From assembly GCA_012729765.1 (NCBI GenBank), contig JAAYCM010000115.1, forward strand, positions 62,001 through 126,000: a stretch of 64,000 nucleotides of DNA, in the 5' to 3' direction. Under the pieces are notes generated by a model, which saw only the letters and a list, made by a program, of their open reading frames with translations, did not search any database and was not told the DNA's origin. This document shows positions 27,994 to 37,120 of this stretch, in pieces; the stretch's first letter is position 1; the number at the start of each line of letters is the position of its first letter. The position numbers and the translations under genes are program-made. Source of the stretch: Chloroflexota bacterium (lineage in GTDB: Bacteria > Chloroflexota > Anaerolineae > Aggregatilineales > Aggregatilineaceae).

Positions 27994-28848
27994 ATGTGTC
28001 TCGCGATCCTGTTTCTGGTTTACTTCTTTTCCGTCCTGTTCCTGTCCACCTTCTTCTTTCCGATGCCGATCAACGACGCCGGGATTGTGCGCTATCGCAC
28101 CATCCCCTGGATGACGCTGGCGCTGATCCTGGTTAATACGGTGGTATTCGCCGCGTGGCTGGCTCCCGATCTCTACACCCCGACTTCGGAAGAGACGATG
28201 ATGGAGCCGACCGACTCCTACATCAACAAGATCAATACCTACGGCTTCAGCGAGACGAATCTGCGCGATCCGGCCAGTGTCGGCGCACTGACCACGCTAA
28301 CCAGCATGTTTATGCACGCCGACCTGTGGCACCTGTTCGGGAATATGCTGTTCCTGTGGGCGTTTGGCCGCCGCGTGGAAGATGCCTGCGGCGCGTGGCG
28401 CTACCTGCTGTTCTATCTGGTGGCGGGCATGGTGGCGAATGTGGGCAGTGTAATCGCCAACCCGGCGCTCAACGAGCTGCCCGGCATTGGGGCCAGCGGC
28501 GCGATTGCCGGGGTGATGGGTGCCTACCTGCTGCTCTTTCCGGGCGCGCAGCTTGTGACGCTGTGGGGGCTTGGCACGATCCTGCGCGTACCGATCGCGC
28601 TGTTCCGTAAGCTGATGGGCCAGGACGCCAAGCTCTGGAAGTCAACCGTCTCGCTGCCGGCATGGCTGCTGCTGATCGAGTTCGCGGTTGAAAACACGAT
28701 CCCATCGCTGGAGACGATCGTCCAGGGCACGGATACCGGCGGCGTGAACTACCTGGCCCACCTGACCGGCTTTTTGGCCGCGCTGACGATCTTCCTGTTT
28801 GTGCGCAAAGACCTGCTGCTGCGCTATGTCTCCGGGCGCTCGCTGTGA
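27994..28848 (+). CDS. Rhomboid-family intramembrane serine protease
   Basis: The protein has 284 residues with about seven membrane segments. The catalytic serine is S168 in GIGASGAIAG, the histidine H256 in NYLAHLTGF, and the oxyanion-side residues H113 and N117 are in WHLFGNMLF. All the residues needed for activity are present. An additional N-terminal hydrophobic helix precedes the core. Rhomboids cut membrane proteins inside the bilayer; the target here is unknown. AAAGGA lies about 10 bases before ATG 27994. An internal ATG at about 28063 would drop the first helix. Confidence 0.9.
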   Translation: MCLAILFLVYFFSVLFLSTFFFPMPINDAGIVRYRTIPWMTLALILVNTVVFAAWLAPDLYTPTSEETMMEPTDSYINKINTYGFSETNLRDPASVGALTTLTSMFMHADLWHLFGNMLFLWAFGRRVEDACGAWRYLLFYLVAGMVANVGSVIANPALNELPGIGASGAIAGVMGAYLLLFPGAQLVTLWGLGTILRVPIALFRKLMGQDAKLWKSTVSLPAWLLLIEFAVENTIPSLETIVQGTDTGGVNYLAHLTGFLAALTIFLFVRKDLLLRYVSGRSL

Positions 28849-28857
28849 GACGTGATC

Positions 28858-28885
28858 AAAAAGGGGCGCGCTGCTGCTGCGCCCC
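28858..28885 (-). terminator. Terminator of the M1 peptidase gene
   Basis: GGGGCGC and GCGCCCC pair around a 9-base loop. On the minus strand the stem is followed by TTTTTG. It lies 22 bases past the M1 stop and 10 bases past the convergent rhomboid stop, so it may work for both. Confidence 0.8.
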
Positions 28886-28906
28886 TGTACGTGTCGTGCC
28901 GCGTGG

Positions 28907-30391
28907 CTACTCGGCGGACTGCCGCGCGGTGAGTTCCATCTCCGGGATGCCGGGGACCTGCGTGTCGTAGAGCCAGCCGTCGAAGAATGCCTCTAAGTCC
29001 TGGCCGCTGACCGTTTCCGCGACGGCGATGAAGTCCTCGATTGTGGCGTTGCTGTTCTGATACTGCTCATAGTAGCTGCGCAGAATCTCGAAGAACGCCT
29101 CGTCCCCAACCTGCAGGCGCAGCGCGTGCAGCGTCAGGCCGCCGCGCAGATAGACGCCGCCGTTGAACAGGTTATCGGCGGGCGGGCTGCCGGGCGGCGG
29201 GAAAAACCGCTCCAGCAGCGCGTCAAGCTGGCTGTCCGTATACATCTCGAACTCCGGCGCCTGTCCGCTGACTAGGGCGTAGGTACTGCGCACCTGCTCA
29301 TCGAGCGCTTCCGGCCCGTCGGTGTGCTCGACCCACAGCCACGAGCCGTAGGTTGCGAACCCTTCATTGAGCCAGATATCTTCCCAGCGGGCGAGCGAGA
29401 CGCTGTTGCCGAACCACTGGTGCACCAGCTCATGCGCGGCGGTGATTTCGATATCGCCCCGGCCCGTGACGGCATCGCTGCCGTAGAGCACCAGCGTTTG
29501 CGTTTCCAGCGCGAAGCCCAGCGGCTGATCCACCACGACGACGCCATAGGCTTCGAAGGGGTAGGGCGCGAAGATGCTGCTGAAGAATTCCAGCATCTCC
29601 GGCGCGTCGCTGAAATCGCGGCTGCCTTCTTCGGCGATCTTCGGCGGGAAGAAGTTGCGGATCGGCAGGCCGCCGGGGCCTTCGTCCGTTTCCATCTCAA
29701 ACTCGGCAATGTTGACCGTTGCCAGATAACTCGCCATCGGATCGTTGGCGTCCCAGACATAGGTCGTGGTGCCATCGGCGTTCTCAGTGGTCTCGATCAA
29801 CAGACCGTTGGCCGCGACGGTGTAGGGTTCGGGCACCGTCACGCGGAACAGGTACGCCGCTTTGTCCAGCGGGTGATCGTTGACCGGGTACCACGTCGCC
29901 GCGCCGGACGGCTCCGACGCGACAAAGATGCCGTCACCGAAGTGGTTCCAGCCCGTCAGGAACGGGATTGCCCCGGCTGCTTCGGGGTCGGGTGAGCCGG
30001 TGTAGCTCACCGTGACGGTGAAAGGCTCCCCTTCCGGCAGCGTGGCGGCGGGTGTGATCACCAGCTCGCGCCCACTGCGCGTGAACCCGGCAGGCGCGCC
30101 GTTGACCGTCAGCGCGCTGATCTCGAAGCCCAGAAAATCGAGGTTGAATGTGCTGAGATTCTGCGTGGCCTCGGCTTCGATCACCGCTTCTCCGACCACC
30201 TCATTCGCTTTCACGTCAACCGTCAGGTCGAGCGTGTAGTGCAGCACATCATATCCGCCGTTGCCCAGCTCCGGATAATAAGTGTCGTCCAGGCCGCTCG
30301 CGCCGGGCTGACCTTCGGGTTCCTGTGCCAGCGCGAAACCTGGGATCGTGCTGAGCAGCACGACCAGCAGGATCGCTGTGATTTTACGCAT
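28907..30391 (-). CDS. Secreted M1-family zinc metallopeptidase
   Basis: The protein has 494 residues. An N-terminal signal peptide (MRKITAILLVVLLSTIPGFALA) is followed by an M1 beta-domain and the catalytic domain. The zinc site is HELVH at 320-324 with the third ligand E343 in WLNEGFATYGS. The exopeptidase motif, GxMEN in classic aminopeptidase N, is GFALET at 292-297, a form seen in other bacterial M1 proteins. The helical C-terminal domain of full-length aminopeptidase N is absent, so this is a short M1 form. It probably trims peptides outside the membrane. It is divergent from nothing close and ends at its own terminator. Confidence 0.92.
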   Translation of the reverse strand: MRKITAILLVVLLSTIPGFALAQEPEGQPGASGLDDTYYPELGNGGYDVLHYTLDLTVDVKANEVVGEAVIEAEATQNLSTFNLDFLGFEISALTVNGAPAGFTRSGRELVITPAATLPEGEPFTVTVSYTGSPDPEAAGAIPFLTGWNHFGDGIFVASEPSGAATWYPVNDHPLDKAAYLFRVTVPEPYTVAANGLLIETTENADGTTTYVWDANDPMASYLATVNIAEFEMETDEGPGGLPIRNFFPPKIAEEGSRDFSDAPEMLEFFSSIFAPYPFEAYGVVVVDQPLGFALETQTLVLYGSDAVTGRGDIEITAAHELVHQWFGNSVSLARWEDIWLNEGFATYGSWLWVEHTDGPEALDEQVRSTYALVSGQAPEFEMYTDSQLDALLERFFPPPGSPPADNLFNGGVYLRGGLTLHALRLQVGDEAFFEILRSYYEQYQNSNATIEDFIAVAETVSGQDLEAFFDGWLYDTQVPGIPEMELTARQSAE

Positions 30392-30559
30392 GAATGATTT
30401 TTCTCTCCCTCATGTGTTCTGATACGTGCAAGGTTATACGAGATTACGGTGGACAGATTGCAGGTTATTCGGCGGCGGTTGTCCTGCGTCGGGGCGTGCC
30501 AAAACCGGCCACCGCCGCTCCTGGCGCGAAGCCTGTTTCATGCCGGGATGACGGCGAGC

Positions 30560-30892
30560 CTAGAAGTTGGCGATCGCGTCCTGGACGCTGTCGTAGCTCT
30601 TGAAGAAGCGGTCGAAGCCGATGATGCGGAATACGCGTTCGACCTTTGGATTGACCGTAACCAGCCGCAGATCGCCTTCCTGCGCCCGGCACTGCGTCAG
30701 AATCTCGGCCAGGGTGCGCAGGCCGGCGCTGTTGATGTACTGCACCTGCGACAGATCGAGCACGATCTTGGCGCGGCCCTCGGCCACCGCCTGTTTGAGC
30801 AGCGCTTCCAGCTCGCCGGCGCCGATGCTGTCGATGCGCCCTTCGAGCACGTAGGTGCTGATGCCGTTTTCTTCGTGGAGTGTGCTTTTCAT
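30560..30892 (-). CDS. STAS-domain anti-sigma-factor antagonist
   Basis: The protein has 110 residues from ATG 30892, which has GAGGACC just upstream. The STAS fold (PF01740) is clear: [37 protein letters not shown] with phospho-acceptor serine S55, then a C-terminal helix. Such proteins bind an anti-sigma kinase when unphosphorylated and so free a sigma factor. No RsbW-type kinase or phosphatase is adjacent. A start 21 bases further upstream is possible but lacks a site. Confidence 0.88.
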   Translation of the reverse strand: MKSTLHEENGISTYVLEGRIDSIGAGELEALLKQAVAEGRAKIVLDLSQVQYINSAGLRTLAEILTQCRAQEGDLRLVTVNPKVERVFRIIGFDRFFKSYDSVQDAIANF

Positions 30893-30978
30893 CGGTGGTC
30901 CTCGTCTGATCAAACTCTCAGCGGCAGGATGTCAGACCGGCAGCGAGCGCGTGCCCGCTGCCGGTGCCAAAACCACGA

Positions 30979-31707
30979 CTATTCCACCGAGCGGGCGACG
31001 AGCCGCTCGTCCACTTCCTCGTGTGGCACAATCTGTCCGTCGCGCACTTCTTCGACGCGCGGAATCTGCCCGGCGAGGTCGCGGTCGTGCGTCACCATGA
31101 CGATCGTCGTGCCCTGCGAAACCAGGTCTTCGAACAGGGCGAACATGATACCGGCGGAAACCATGTCCAGGTTGCCGGTCGGCTCGTCGCCCACCAGCAC
31201 CTTCGGATTGTTGGCGAGGGCGCGCGCGATGGCGGCGCGCTGCTGCTGGCCGCCCGAAATCTGGCTGGGATACTTGTTGGCGACATCCGGCAGATCGACC
31301 AGCTCCAGCAGCTCCATAGCGCGCTCGCGGCGCTGGCCCTTGTAGCTGCCGACGTAGTGCATCGGCATCATCACGTTTTCGAGCACGGTCAGGGTCGGCA
31401 GCAGTTGGAAGAACTGGAACACCACCCCAACATTCGCGCCGCGCCACTTGGCGATCGCGTTCTCACCCATGTTGGTGAGCCGCTGCCCGGCGACGTGTAC
31501 CTCGCCGGATGTGGGCCGGTCGATGCCCGTGATCATGTTGATCAGCGTGCTTTTACCACTGCCCGACGGGCCGACCACCGCGACGAACTCGCCCTCGTTG
31601 ATCTCCAGATTGACGCCCTTCAGCACCCGCAGCGGGCCGGCTTTGGTCTTGTAGACTTTCTCGACGTTTTCCAGCAGGATGACCGGTTGCTTTGATCCGT
31701 TGCTCAT
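30979..31707 (-). CDS. ABC transporter ATP-binding protein (MacB/LolD type), second of two in the operon
   Basis: The protein has 242 residues. Walker A is GPSGSGKS at 46-53, the Q-loop region [16 protein letters not shown] at about 98-112, the signature ISGGQQQ at 150-156, Walker [12 protein letters not shown] at 171-181, and the H-loop THDRDL. It is a close paralogue of the ATPase at 34193-34954 (shared [29 protein letters not shown]). It follows the permease by 20 bases. It powers an FtsX-type mechanotransmission or lipoprotein/peptide export system; the cargo is unknown. Confidence 0.92.
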   Translation of the reverse strand: MSNGSKQPVILLENVEKVYKTKAGPLRVLKGVNLEINEGEFVAVVGPSGSGKSTLINMITGIDRPTSGEVHVAGQRLTNMGENAIAKWRGANVGVVFQFFQLLPTLTVLENVMMPMHYVGSYKGQRRERAMELLELVDLPDVANKYPSQISGGQQQRAAIARALANNPKVLVGDEPTGNLDMVSAGIMFALFEDLVSQGTTIVMVTHDRDLAGQIPRVEEVRDGQIVPHEEVDERLVARSVE

Positions 31708-31727
31708 GGTGTCACTTCTCCCGGCGC

Positions 31728-34196
31728 TTACTGATAGCGCAAAATGTCTGATACGGTTTTACGAGAGGCGGCGATAGACGGCCACAGACTGGCGATGATC
31801 GCCACGAAAACGATCCCCACCAGGCCCAGACCGGCCACCCACAGCGGGTATTGGAATGTGATGAAGTCGTCGAAACCGAGCGCTCCCATCAGTGCCAGGC
31901 CCAACAGGTAGCTCAGTGGCAGGGCCACCAGCCAGGCCAGTACGGCAATAATGATACCCTCAACTTCGAACTGGGCGATAATTGTCCGCGAGCGCGCCCC
32001 AATCGAGCGCATCACGCCGATCTCCTTCTGGCGCTCGAAGACGGCCATCGAGAGCGTGGTCAGCAGCCCGATCGCACCCACCGCCGCCATCACCGCCGAC
32101 GTGAGCTGGAAGATCATCCCAAACACCAGGATACCCTCGGTCTGATCTTCCTTGTCCTGCACCTGGTTGAAGTACTCGGCGCTAATGCCCGCGACGGCCA
32201 TCCGATCCGAGATGTCGTTGATCACGGCGTCCACCTGGATCGCGCTGATGTCCTGGTTCGACAGCCGGATGAAGTAGGCGGTGGGCAGCGGTGTGTCGTC
32301 GGAAATGTCATCCGGCGTGCCGCTGTCGCCCGTCACGAACCCGGCGAGCTGCGCGAGGTCCTGCCAGCGCATGATCATCATCTCGAATGGGTACGACGCG
32401 ATTCCGATGATCTCATACTGGGCACTGCGCCCACCCGCCGAGACGATCACCTGATCGCCGACGGTCTTGTTGGCGCGCTTGGCCGCCGCCGAGGTGAGCA
32501 CCACCTGGGGCTCCTCGACGCCTTCCTGCCAGCCCTGGCCCTCGGAGTAGGTGATATTGACCATGTCGGTCGCCGGATCGTAGCCGACAGCCGAGATTTC
32601 GTCCTCACCCTGCGCGCCGATCTCCAGCACCGTGCCGCTCAGGTCCAACACCTGCACGTTGAAGCCCACGCCCGGATAGACTTCCTCGACCCCTTCGACC
32701 GCCAGAAATTCCTGCCGGACCTGCTCGTAGTCCTGCGCGGCTGCCGGAAAGACGGAGATCTCGAAGTTGAACGTGTTGAACAGGTTGTTGATCTCGCTCG
32801 TCAGGCGGCTGAACACGGCGAACACGCCCATGAAGGCTGCCGTCGCCAGCGTCAGCGTGATGCCGGTCAGCAGCAGGCGGCCCTTCTTCTGCACCACGTT
32901 GCTGAGCGCCTGCCGGGTGGTGATCGGGACCGGGAGCCGGTTCACCAGCCGCGACAGCCAGCCCTTGCCCCAATTGCTGGCGATGCCCAGGTCGGTCATC
33001 GCGTCGAGGATCGAAACGCGCGTCCCGTTCAGGACGGGCAGCAGCGACGCGAGGACCGGCACCAGCAGGCCCATTACCGCGCCGATGATCAAGGCAGTGG
33101 TCGAAACCTTGAAGCCGTCGATCAGGGTGAAGGCGAGCGTATCCAGCTCCTGGGCCATCACCGAGCCGACCAGCACGCCCAGGATCACGCCGGGGATCGT
33201 GCCAATGATGCCGTAGATCAGGGCGATGCCGGCGTAGATCACGAACGTATCCCAGCGCGTCGCGCCGATCGATTTCAGCACGCCGATCTGCCGCTTCTGC
33301 TCGACCACGATGGTATTGATCACGTTCGTGACCAGGAAGCCGGACACCACCAGCGCCACGATCGCCAGGATGTTGAGCACGTTGGTGATCTGCTGAACCT
33401 CACCGATCAGGAAATAGTCTTCCGGGTCGTCCAGCCAGTGGTACATCGGGATATAGCTCGTCTGGTTGGCGGTGGTTTGCTTGAGCTGCTCGGCCTGGTC
33501 GGCGGCGGCATCGGTGTCGATATAGCGCAGGTAGAACGTGCTCAGCCCGGTGAACCCGGCGATCTGCTGCGCGTCATCGTAACTGGCATAGATGCGCTCT
33601 TCCGCATCCGATGGACCGCCCGATGCTTCCACGTAATAGGGGTGGAAAACCGTGCCGGTGATCGTCCACGCGTCTGGCTCGCCCGATGTCTCGCCCAGCG
33701 GGCGGAAAACGATCTGATCCCCGACTGCCAGCCCAAACTCGTCGGCCATGCGCCGCTCGATCACGATCTCGTTCTGGCCGGATGCAGGCCACGTGCCCTC
33801 GACCAGGCGCATCGGCTCCAGCGCGATCTCACCGAATGGCTCGGTAAAGGCCATGATGTCGCCGTTGAAGTAGTTCTCCTCACCGGGACGCTTCCAGAAG
33901 ACCGGCGCGACGACGTGGCCCTCGGCCTCGGTGACACCCGGCAGGCCGCGCAGCGTTTGCAGGTCGGCCTCGTTATCGACTTCGGCCTCGGCGCTGGGCA
34001 CGCTGACATACAGGCGCGTCATGGCGATCTCGTCCGGGTTGATATCGGACTTGATCTGTTTGACGAGCAAGTCATTGACCGACATCAGCGAAACCGCGCC
34101 GAAAACGCCGATCAGGATGCTGAGCGCGACCAGTGCGGTGCGCCCCTTGCGCGACAGTACATCGCGCATAATCTTACGTCCGCGCGTCGTAATCAT
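31728..34196 (-). CDS. FtsX-type ABC permease (double FtsX domain)
   Basis: The protein has 822 residues. A first membrane helix at about 20-40 is followed by an extracytoplasmic domain (about 45-270) and an FtsX three-helix block at about 275-390. A second inner helix at about 440-465, a second outer domain, and a final FtsX block (about 690-810; FERQKEIGVMRSIGARSRTI) complete it. This is the layout of large macrolide-export/LolCE-like permeases with both halves in one chain. It is flanked on both sides by ATPase genes. Its start overlaps the upstream ATPase stop by 4 bases. Confidence 0.9.
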   Translation of the reverse strand: MITTRGRKIMRDVLSRKGRTALVALSILIGVFGAVSLMSVNDLLVKQIKSDINPDEIAMTRLYVSVPSAEAEVDNEADLQTLRGLPGVTEAEGHVVAPVFWKRPGEENYFNGDIMAFTEPFGEIALEPMRLVEGTWPASGQNEIVIERRMADEFGLAVGDQIVFRPLGETSGEPDAWTITGTVFHPYYVEASGGPSDAEERIYASYDDAQQIAGFTGLSTFYLRYIDTDAAADQAEQLKQTTANQTSYIPMYHWLDDPEDYFLIGEVQQITNVLNILAIVALVVSGFLVTNVINTIVVEQKRQIGVLKSIGATRWDTFVIYAGIALIYGIIGTIPGVILGVLVGSVMAQELDTLAFTLIDGFKVSTTALIIGAVMGLLVPVLASLLPVLNGTRVSILDAMTDLGIASNWGKGWLSRLVNRLPVPITTRQALSNVVQKKGRLLLTGITLTLATAAFMGVFAVFSRLTSEINNLFNTFNFEISVFPAAAQDYEQVRQEFLAVEGVEEVYPGVGFNVQVLDLSGTVLEIGAQGEDEISAVGYDPATDMVNITYSEGQGWQEGVEEPQVVLTSAAAKRANKTVGDQVIVSAGGRSAQYEIIGIASYPFEMMIMRWQDLAQLAGFVTGDSGTPDDISDDTPLPTAYFIRLSNQDISAIQVDAVINDISDRMAVAGISAEYFNQVQDKEDQTEGILVFGMIFQLTSAVMAAVGAIGLLTTLSMAVFERQKEIGVMRSIGARSRTIIAQFEVEGIIIAVLAWLVALPLSYLLGLALMGALGFDDFITFQYPLWVAGLGLVGIVFVAIIASLWPSIAASRKTVSDILRYQ

Positions 34197-34954
34197 TGAG
34201 CAGTCCCCCGAATTGCTGATCTGGTGCGCAGTGCGCGTAGTTCCTGGGTGCGACGGGCTGCCGCTGCAGCCAGCGTCGTCTGTTCAATCGTGCCATCGAC
34301 CATGTTGAAAATCTTGGGCACGCCCTGCACCAGCTCGCGGTCGTGCGTGACGATGATCACGGTTGTGCCGGAGTTGGCGAACTGCTGGAACAGGTCGAAC
34401 ACGTTTGTCGCGCTCATGCGATCCAGGTTGCCGGTCGGCTCGTCGCCCACGATCAGCGGCGGATTGTTCGCCAGGGCGCGCGCGATTGCGACGCGCTGCT
34501 GCTGGCCGCCGGAGAGCATATCCGGCGTCTTTTCGGCCTGGTCACGGATGCTGAAGCGGTCCAGCAGCTTGAGCGCGACGTCGCGCCGCTCCTTCGACTT
34601 CCACTTGCCGGCAAAGTCCATCGGAGCCATCACGTTTTCGACCACCGACAGCGTGGGCAAAAGCTGGAAGAACTGGAAGACGATCCCGACATTGCGCGCG
34701 CGCCACTTGGTTAGCCGGCGCTGTGGTACCTGCGTGATCGGCATCCCACCAACGATGATCTCGCCGCTGGTCGGTGTATCGACGCCGGTGAGCATGTTCA
34801 GGAAGGTGGTCTTGCCGCTGCCGGATGGACCGAGGAGCGCCACGAAGTCGCCCTTGTGTATCTCAAGATCGATCCCGCGCAGCACGTTGAGCGGCCCGGC
34901 GGGGGTGTCGAAGGTTTTCACGAGCTTACTGATCTGGATGAAGGGTTCTGCCAT
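34193..34954 (-). CDS. ABC transporter ATP-binding protein (MacB/LolD type), first of two in the operon
   Basis: The protein has 253 residues. Walker A is GPSGSGKT at 42-49, the signature LSGGQQQ, Walker [13 protein letters not shown] and the H-loop THDREL are all present, so it should be active. A basic C-terminal tail (about 225-253) is rich in Arg/Ala and absent from its paralogue at 30979-31707. It is the first gene of the minus-strand unit ATPase-permease-ATPase. The upstream 513-base gap is shared with the divergent oligopeptide transporter. Confidence 0.92.
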   Translation of the reverse strand: MAEPFIQISKLVKTFDTPAGPLNVLRGIDLEIHKGDFVALLGPSGSGKTTFLNMLTGVDTPTSGEIIVGGMPITQVPQRRLTKWRARNVGIVFQFFQLLPTLSVVENVMAPMDFAGKWKSKERRDVALKLLDRFSIRDQAEKTPDMLSGGQQQRVAIARALANNPPLIVGDEPTGNLDRMSATNVFDLFQQFANSGTTVIIVTHDRELVQGVPKIFNMVDGTIEQTTLAAAAARRTQELRALRTRSAIRGTAQ

Positions 34955-35467
34955 CGGATGAACTCCTGTGCCGTTGGGATATCAGGCGGTGGGTAGCAAT
35001 CCTGCGGTTGGAACGGCGCCCGCATTAACAATACGCAGTGACGCACAGGGCGTTGCGCACAAACCCCAGAATCATTACAGCCAGCCGAGCGATCTGCGTG
35101 ACATCGGCTGACCAGGGGCGTCTGGCCCGAGTCAATCCCCCCTTAACGTTATCGGGCCGACGATGATCAAGTGGAAATAAGAAGAGTTGTGGTGCCACGC
35201 CGGATTTGTGCCGGCAGTGCTTCCCCGGACTAGATCAATTTCATCATATAGCTTTCGCGCAATGAGAGCAATACTGTTTTCTTGCACTTCCTGATAACCG
35301 GGTGGAGCGCACGATCGAATTCTTGCGTATTTCACGAACCCATGTTCTAATCACCCTCTCATCTTTTTGAAGCTATTAGCCGAAATTTTAGCTTGTACGG
35401 TTTTCTTCTTTTTTGCCATAATCAGGGTATTGCTGCCAGAAGCCCAATTAGATTGAGGAGACAAAGC
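34955..35467. other. Long divergent intergenic region, no gene recognised
   Basis: These 513 bases separate the minus-strand ABC operon from the plus-strand oligopeptide operon. The right half (about 35150-35467) is clearly more AT-rich than the genes around it. It holds one promoter candidate for the plus strand (next entry). A 67-codon open frame on the minus strand (35132-35335) has no ribosome binding site or recognisable protein features and is not called. Confidence 0.6.
35393..35422 (+). promoter_or_regulatory. Candidate promoter of the oligopeptide transporter operon
   Basis: TTGTAC (35393-35398) and CATAAT (35417-35422) are separated by 18 bases, 46 bases before the start codon at 35468, in an AT-rich stretch. 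The -10 box matches consensus at five of six positions and the -35 box at three of six. Confidence 0.45.
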
Positions 35468-37039
35468 ATGTCCGACATACGCAACCGTAAAGCCGGTAAC
35501 GATGTGGCGCGTCTATCGCGGCGCGGCTTTCTCAAGATCGGTGCGGCAGGCTTGGCGGCGGCTGCTTTAGAGTTGGCGGGCTACGACCTGTCCCCGTCCC
35601 AGGTCGCCGCGGCGCTGGCGCGCCGCCAGGAAGGCGCGCTGCGGGTGGCGTGGGGCGGCGCCCCGGCAACGCTCGATCCTCTCTTCGCCTCAGCGGATAC
35701 CGAAATCGCGTTCCTGAACGCCGTGTACGATTACCTGATCGATACCAACAACAACTCAGAGCTGGTGCCGCGCCTCGCGACGGAGTGGTCGGTTTCTGAG
35801 GATGGCCTGACCTACACGCTGCAAATTGCCGAGGGCGTGACGTTTCATGACGGCAGCGCGCTGGCACTGGACGACATCCTATGGACGTTCGAGCGCCTGC
35901 GCGGTGAAGGCCCAACCGCCGACCTCTATGCCGATATCACCAGTATAGAAGCCGGTGAAGGAAACAGTATTGTCTTCACGCTGGCCCAGCCCAACCCCGA
36001 CTTTCTGTATAACCTGACCGATAACCACGCCGTGATCCTCAAACAGGGCGCGGAGAATATTGGGAACGAGTTCAACGGCACCGGCCCCTTCCGGCTGGAC
36101 GAGTACGTGACCGATCGTGCCGTGTTCTCGGCCAACGCGGATTACTGGGGCGGCGCGCCCGGCTTCGGAACGCTCGAATTCGTCTACTTCGACAGTGTCG
36201 AGAGCGCCGTGAACGCGCTCGAAGGCGGCGTGGTCGATGTCGTGCTGCGGATGGACAACGCCACCTATCTGAATCTGTCCAACAGCGGGAGCTACAGCGC
36301 CTCGGCGGTGCCGACCAGCGGCCACGACGTGGTCCGGCTGCGCGCCGACCAGGGGCCGGGGGCGGATGAGCGCGTGCGCCAGGCGTTCAAGCTGGCGACC
36401 GATCGCCAGGCGATCTTCGATCGCATCCAGTTTGGCTTCGGCGCGGTCGGGCGCGACACACCGATCAGCCCGGTCTTCGAGCGCTACTACACCGAAGAGA
36501 CGCCGCTCCCGGCGCGCGATCCGGCGGCTGCCCGCCAACTGCTGGCCGACGCGGGTTATGCCGAGGGGCTGGAGATGACACTCTACACGCCCAACCTGCC
36601 CGACCGTGTCGCGCTGGCCCAGGCGCTCGCCGCCCAGTGGGAAGAAGCCGGGATCATGATCACGATCGAGCCGCAGGAAGAAGCGGTGTACTATGCCGAT
36701 AACGTCTGGCTCGAAGTCGATCTGGCGATCACGCCCTGGGGTGCGCGCCCGGTCCCGCAGATCTATCTGGACCTCTATCTGAAGTCCGACGCGCAGTGGA
36801 ACGAGGCGCACTTCAGCGATGAAGAAGTGGACCAGTTGATCGAGGTGGCCGGGTCCTCGCTCGACGAGGAAGAGCGCGTCAACGCCTACCACGAGCTTCA
36901 GCGCATCCTGATCGAGCGCGGCCCGTACATCATCCCCTACTTCTTCGCCCAGTTCGGCGTGATGGCGAACACCGTTGGTGGAGTCGAAGTCCATCCTTTC
37001 GCCGGGCGTACCAACTTCCAGCAGGCTACCGTCGGCTAA
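35468..37039 (+). CDS. Oligopeptide/dipeptide ABC transporter substrate-binding protein, Tat-exported
   Basis: The protein has 523 residues from ATG 35468, with GAGGAG 7 bases upstream. A twin-arginine signal (LSRRGFLKIGAAGLAAAALE, about residues 16-36) leads into SBP_bac_5 (PF00496): ALRVAWGGAPATLDPLFASAD, LATEWSVSEDGLTYTLQIAEGVTFHDGSALALDDI, then NGTGPFRLDEY and the C-terminal lobe. It captures peptides or other nickel/opine-like ligands outside the membrane and feeds the permeases encoded downstream. The open frame extends upstream to 35393, but the Tat motif fixes the start. Substrate is inferred from family only. Confidence 0.92.
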   Translation: MSDIRNRKAGNDVARLSRRGFLKIGAAGLAAAALELAGYDLSPSQVAAALARRQEGALRVAWGGAPATLDPLFASADTEIAFLNAVYDYLIDTNNNSELVPRLATEWSVSEDGLTYTLQIAEGVTFHDGSALALDDILWTFERLRGEGPTADLYADITSIEAGEGNSIVFTLAQPNPDFLYNLTDNHAVILKQGAENIGNEFNGTGPFRLDEYVTDRAVFSANADYWGGAPGFGTLEFVYFDSVESAVNALEGGVVDVVLRMDNATYLNLSNSGSYSASAVPTSGHDVVRLRADQGPGADERVRQAFKLATDRQAIFDRIQFGFGAVGRDTPISPVFERYYTEETPLPARDPAAARQLLADAGYAEGLEMTLYTPNLPDRVALAQALAAQWEEAGIMITIEPQEEAVYYADNVWLEVDLAITPWGARPVPQIYLDLYLKSDAQWNEAHFSDEEVDQLIEVAGSSLDEEERVNAYHELQRILIERGPYIIPYFFAQFGVMANTVGGVEVHPFAGRTNFQQATVG

Positions 37040-37120
37040 AACGGCCCAACGAAGGTACCAACCAGTGCGGGGGCTTCGCGCCCCCGCCTGCCTGTTCCCA
37101 CACCATGAGGCGGATCGCTC

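Noticed and set aside
31851-34199. Long open frame on the plus strand opposite the FtsX permease
   Set aside because: It has Arg/His/Gln/Asp-rich composition typical of an antisense reading of a high-GC gene, with no domains; the permease on the other strand is clear.
35132-35335. 67-codon minus-strand frame in the long intergenic gap
   Set aside because: No ribosome binding site, no similarity I can recognise; AT-rich non-coding context.
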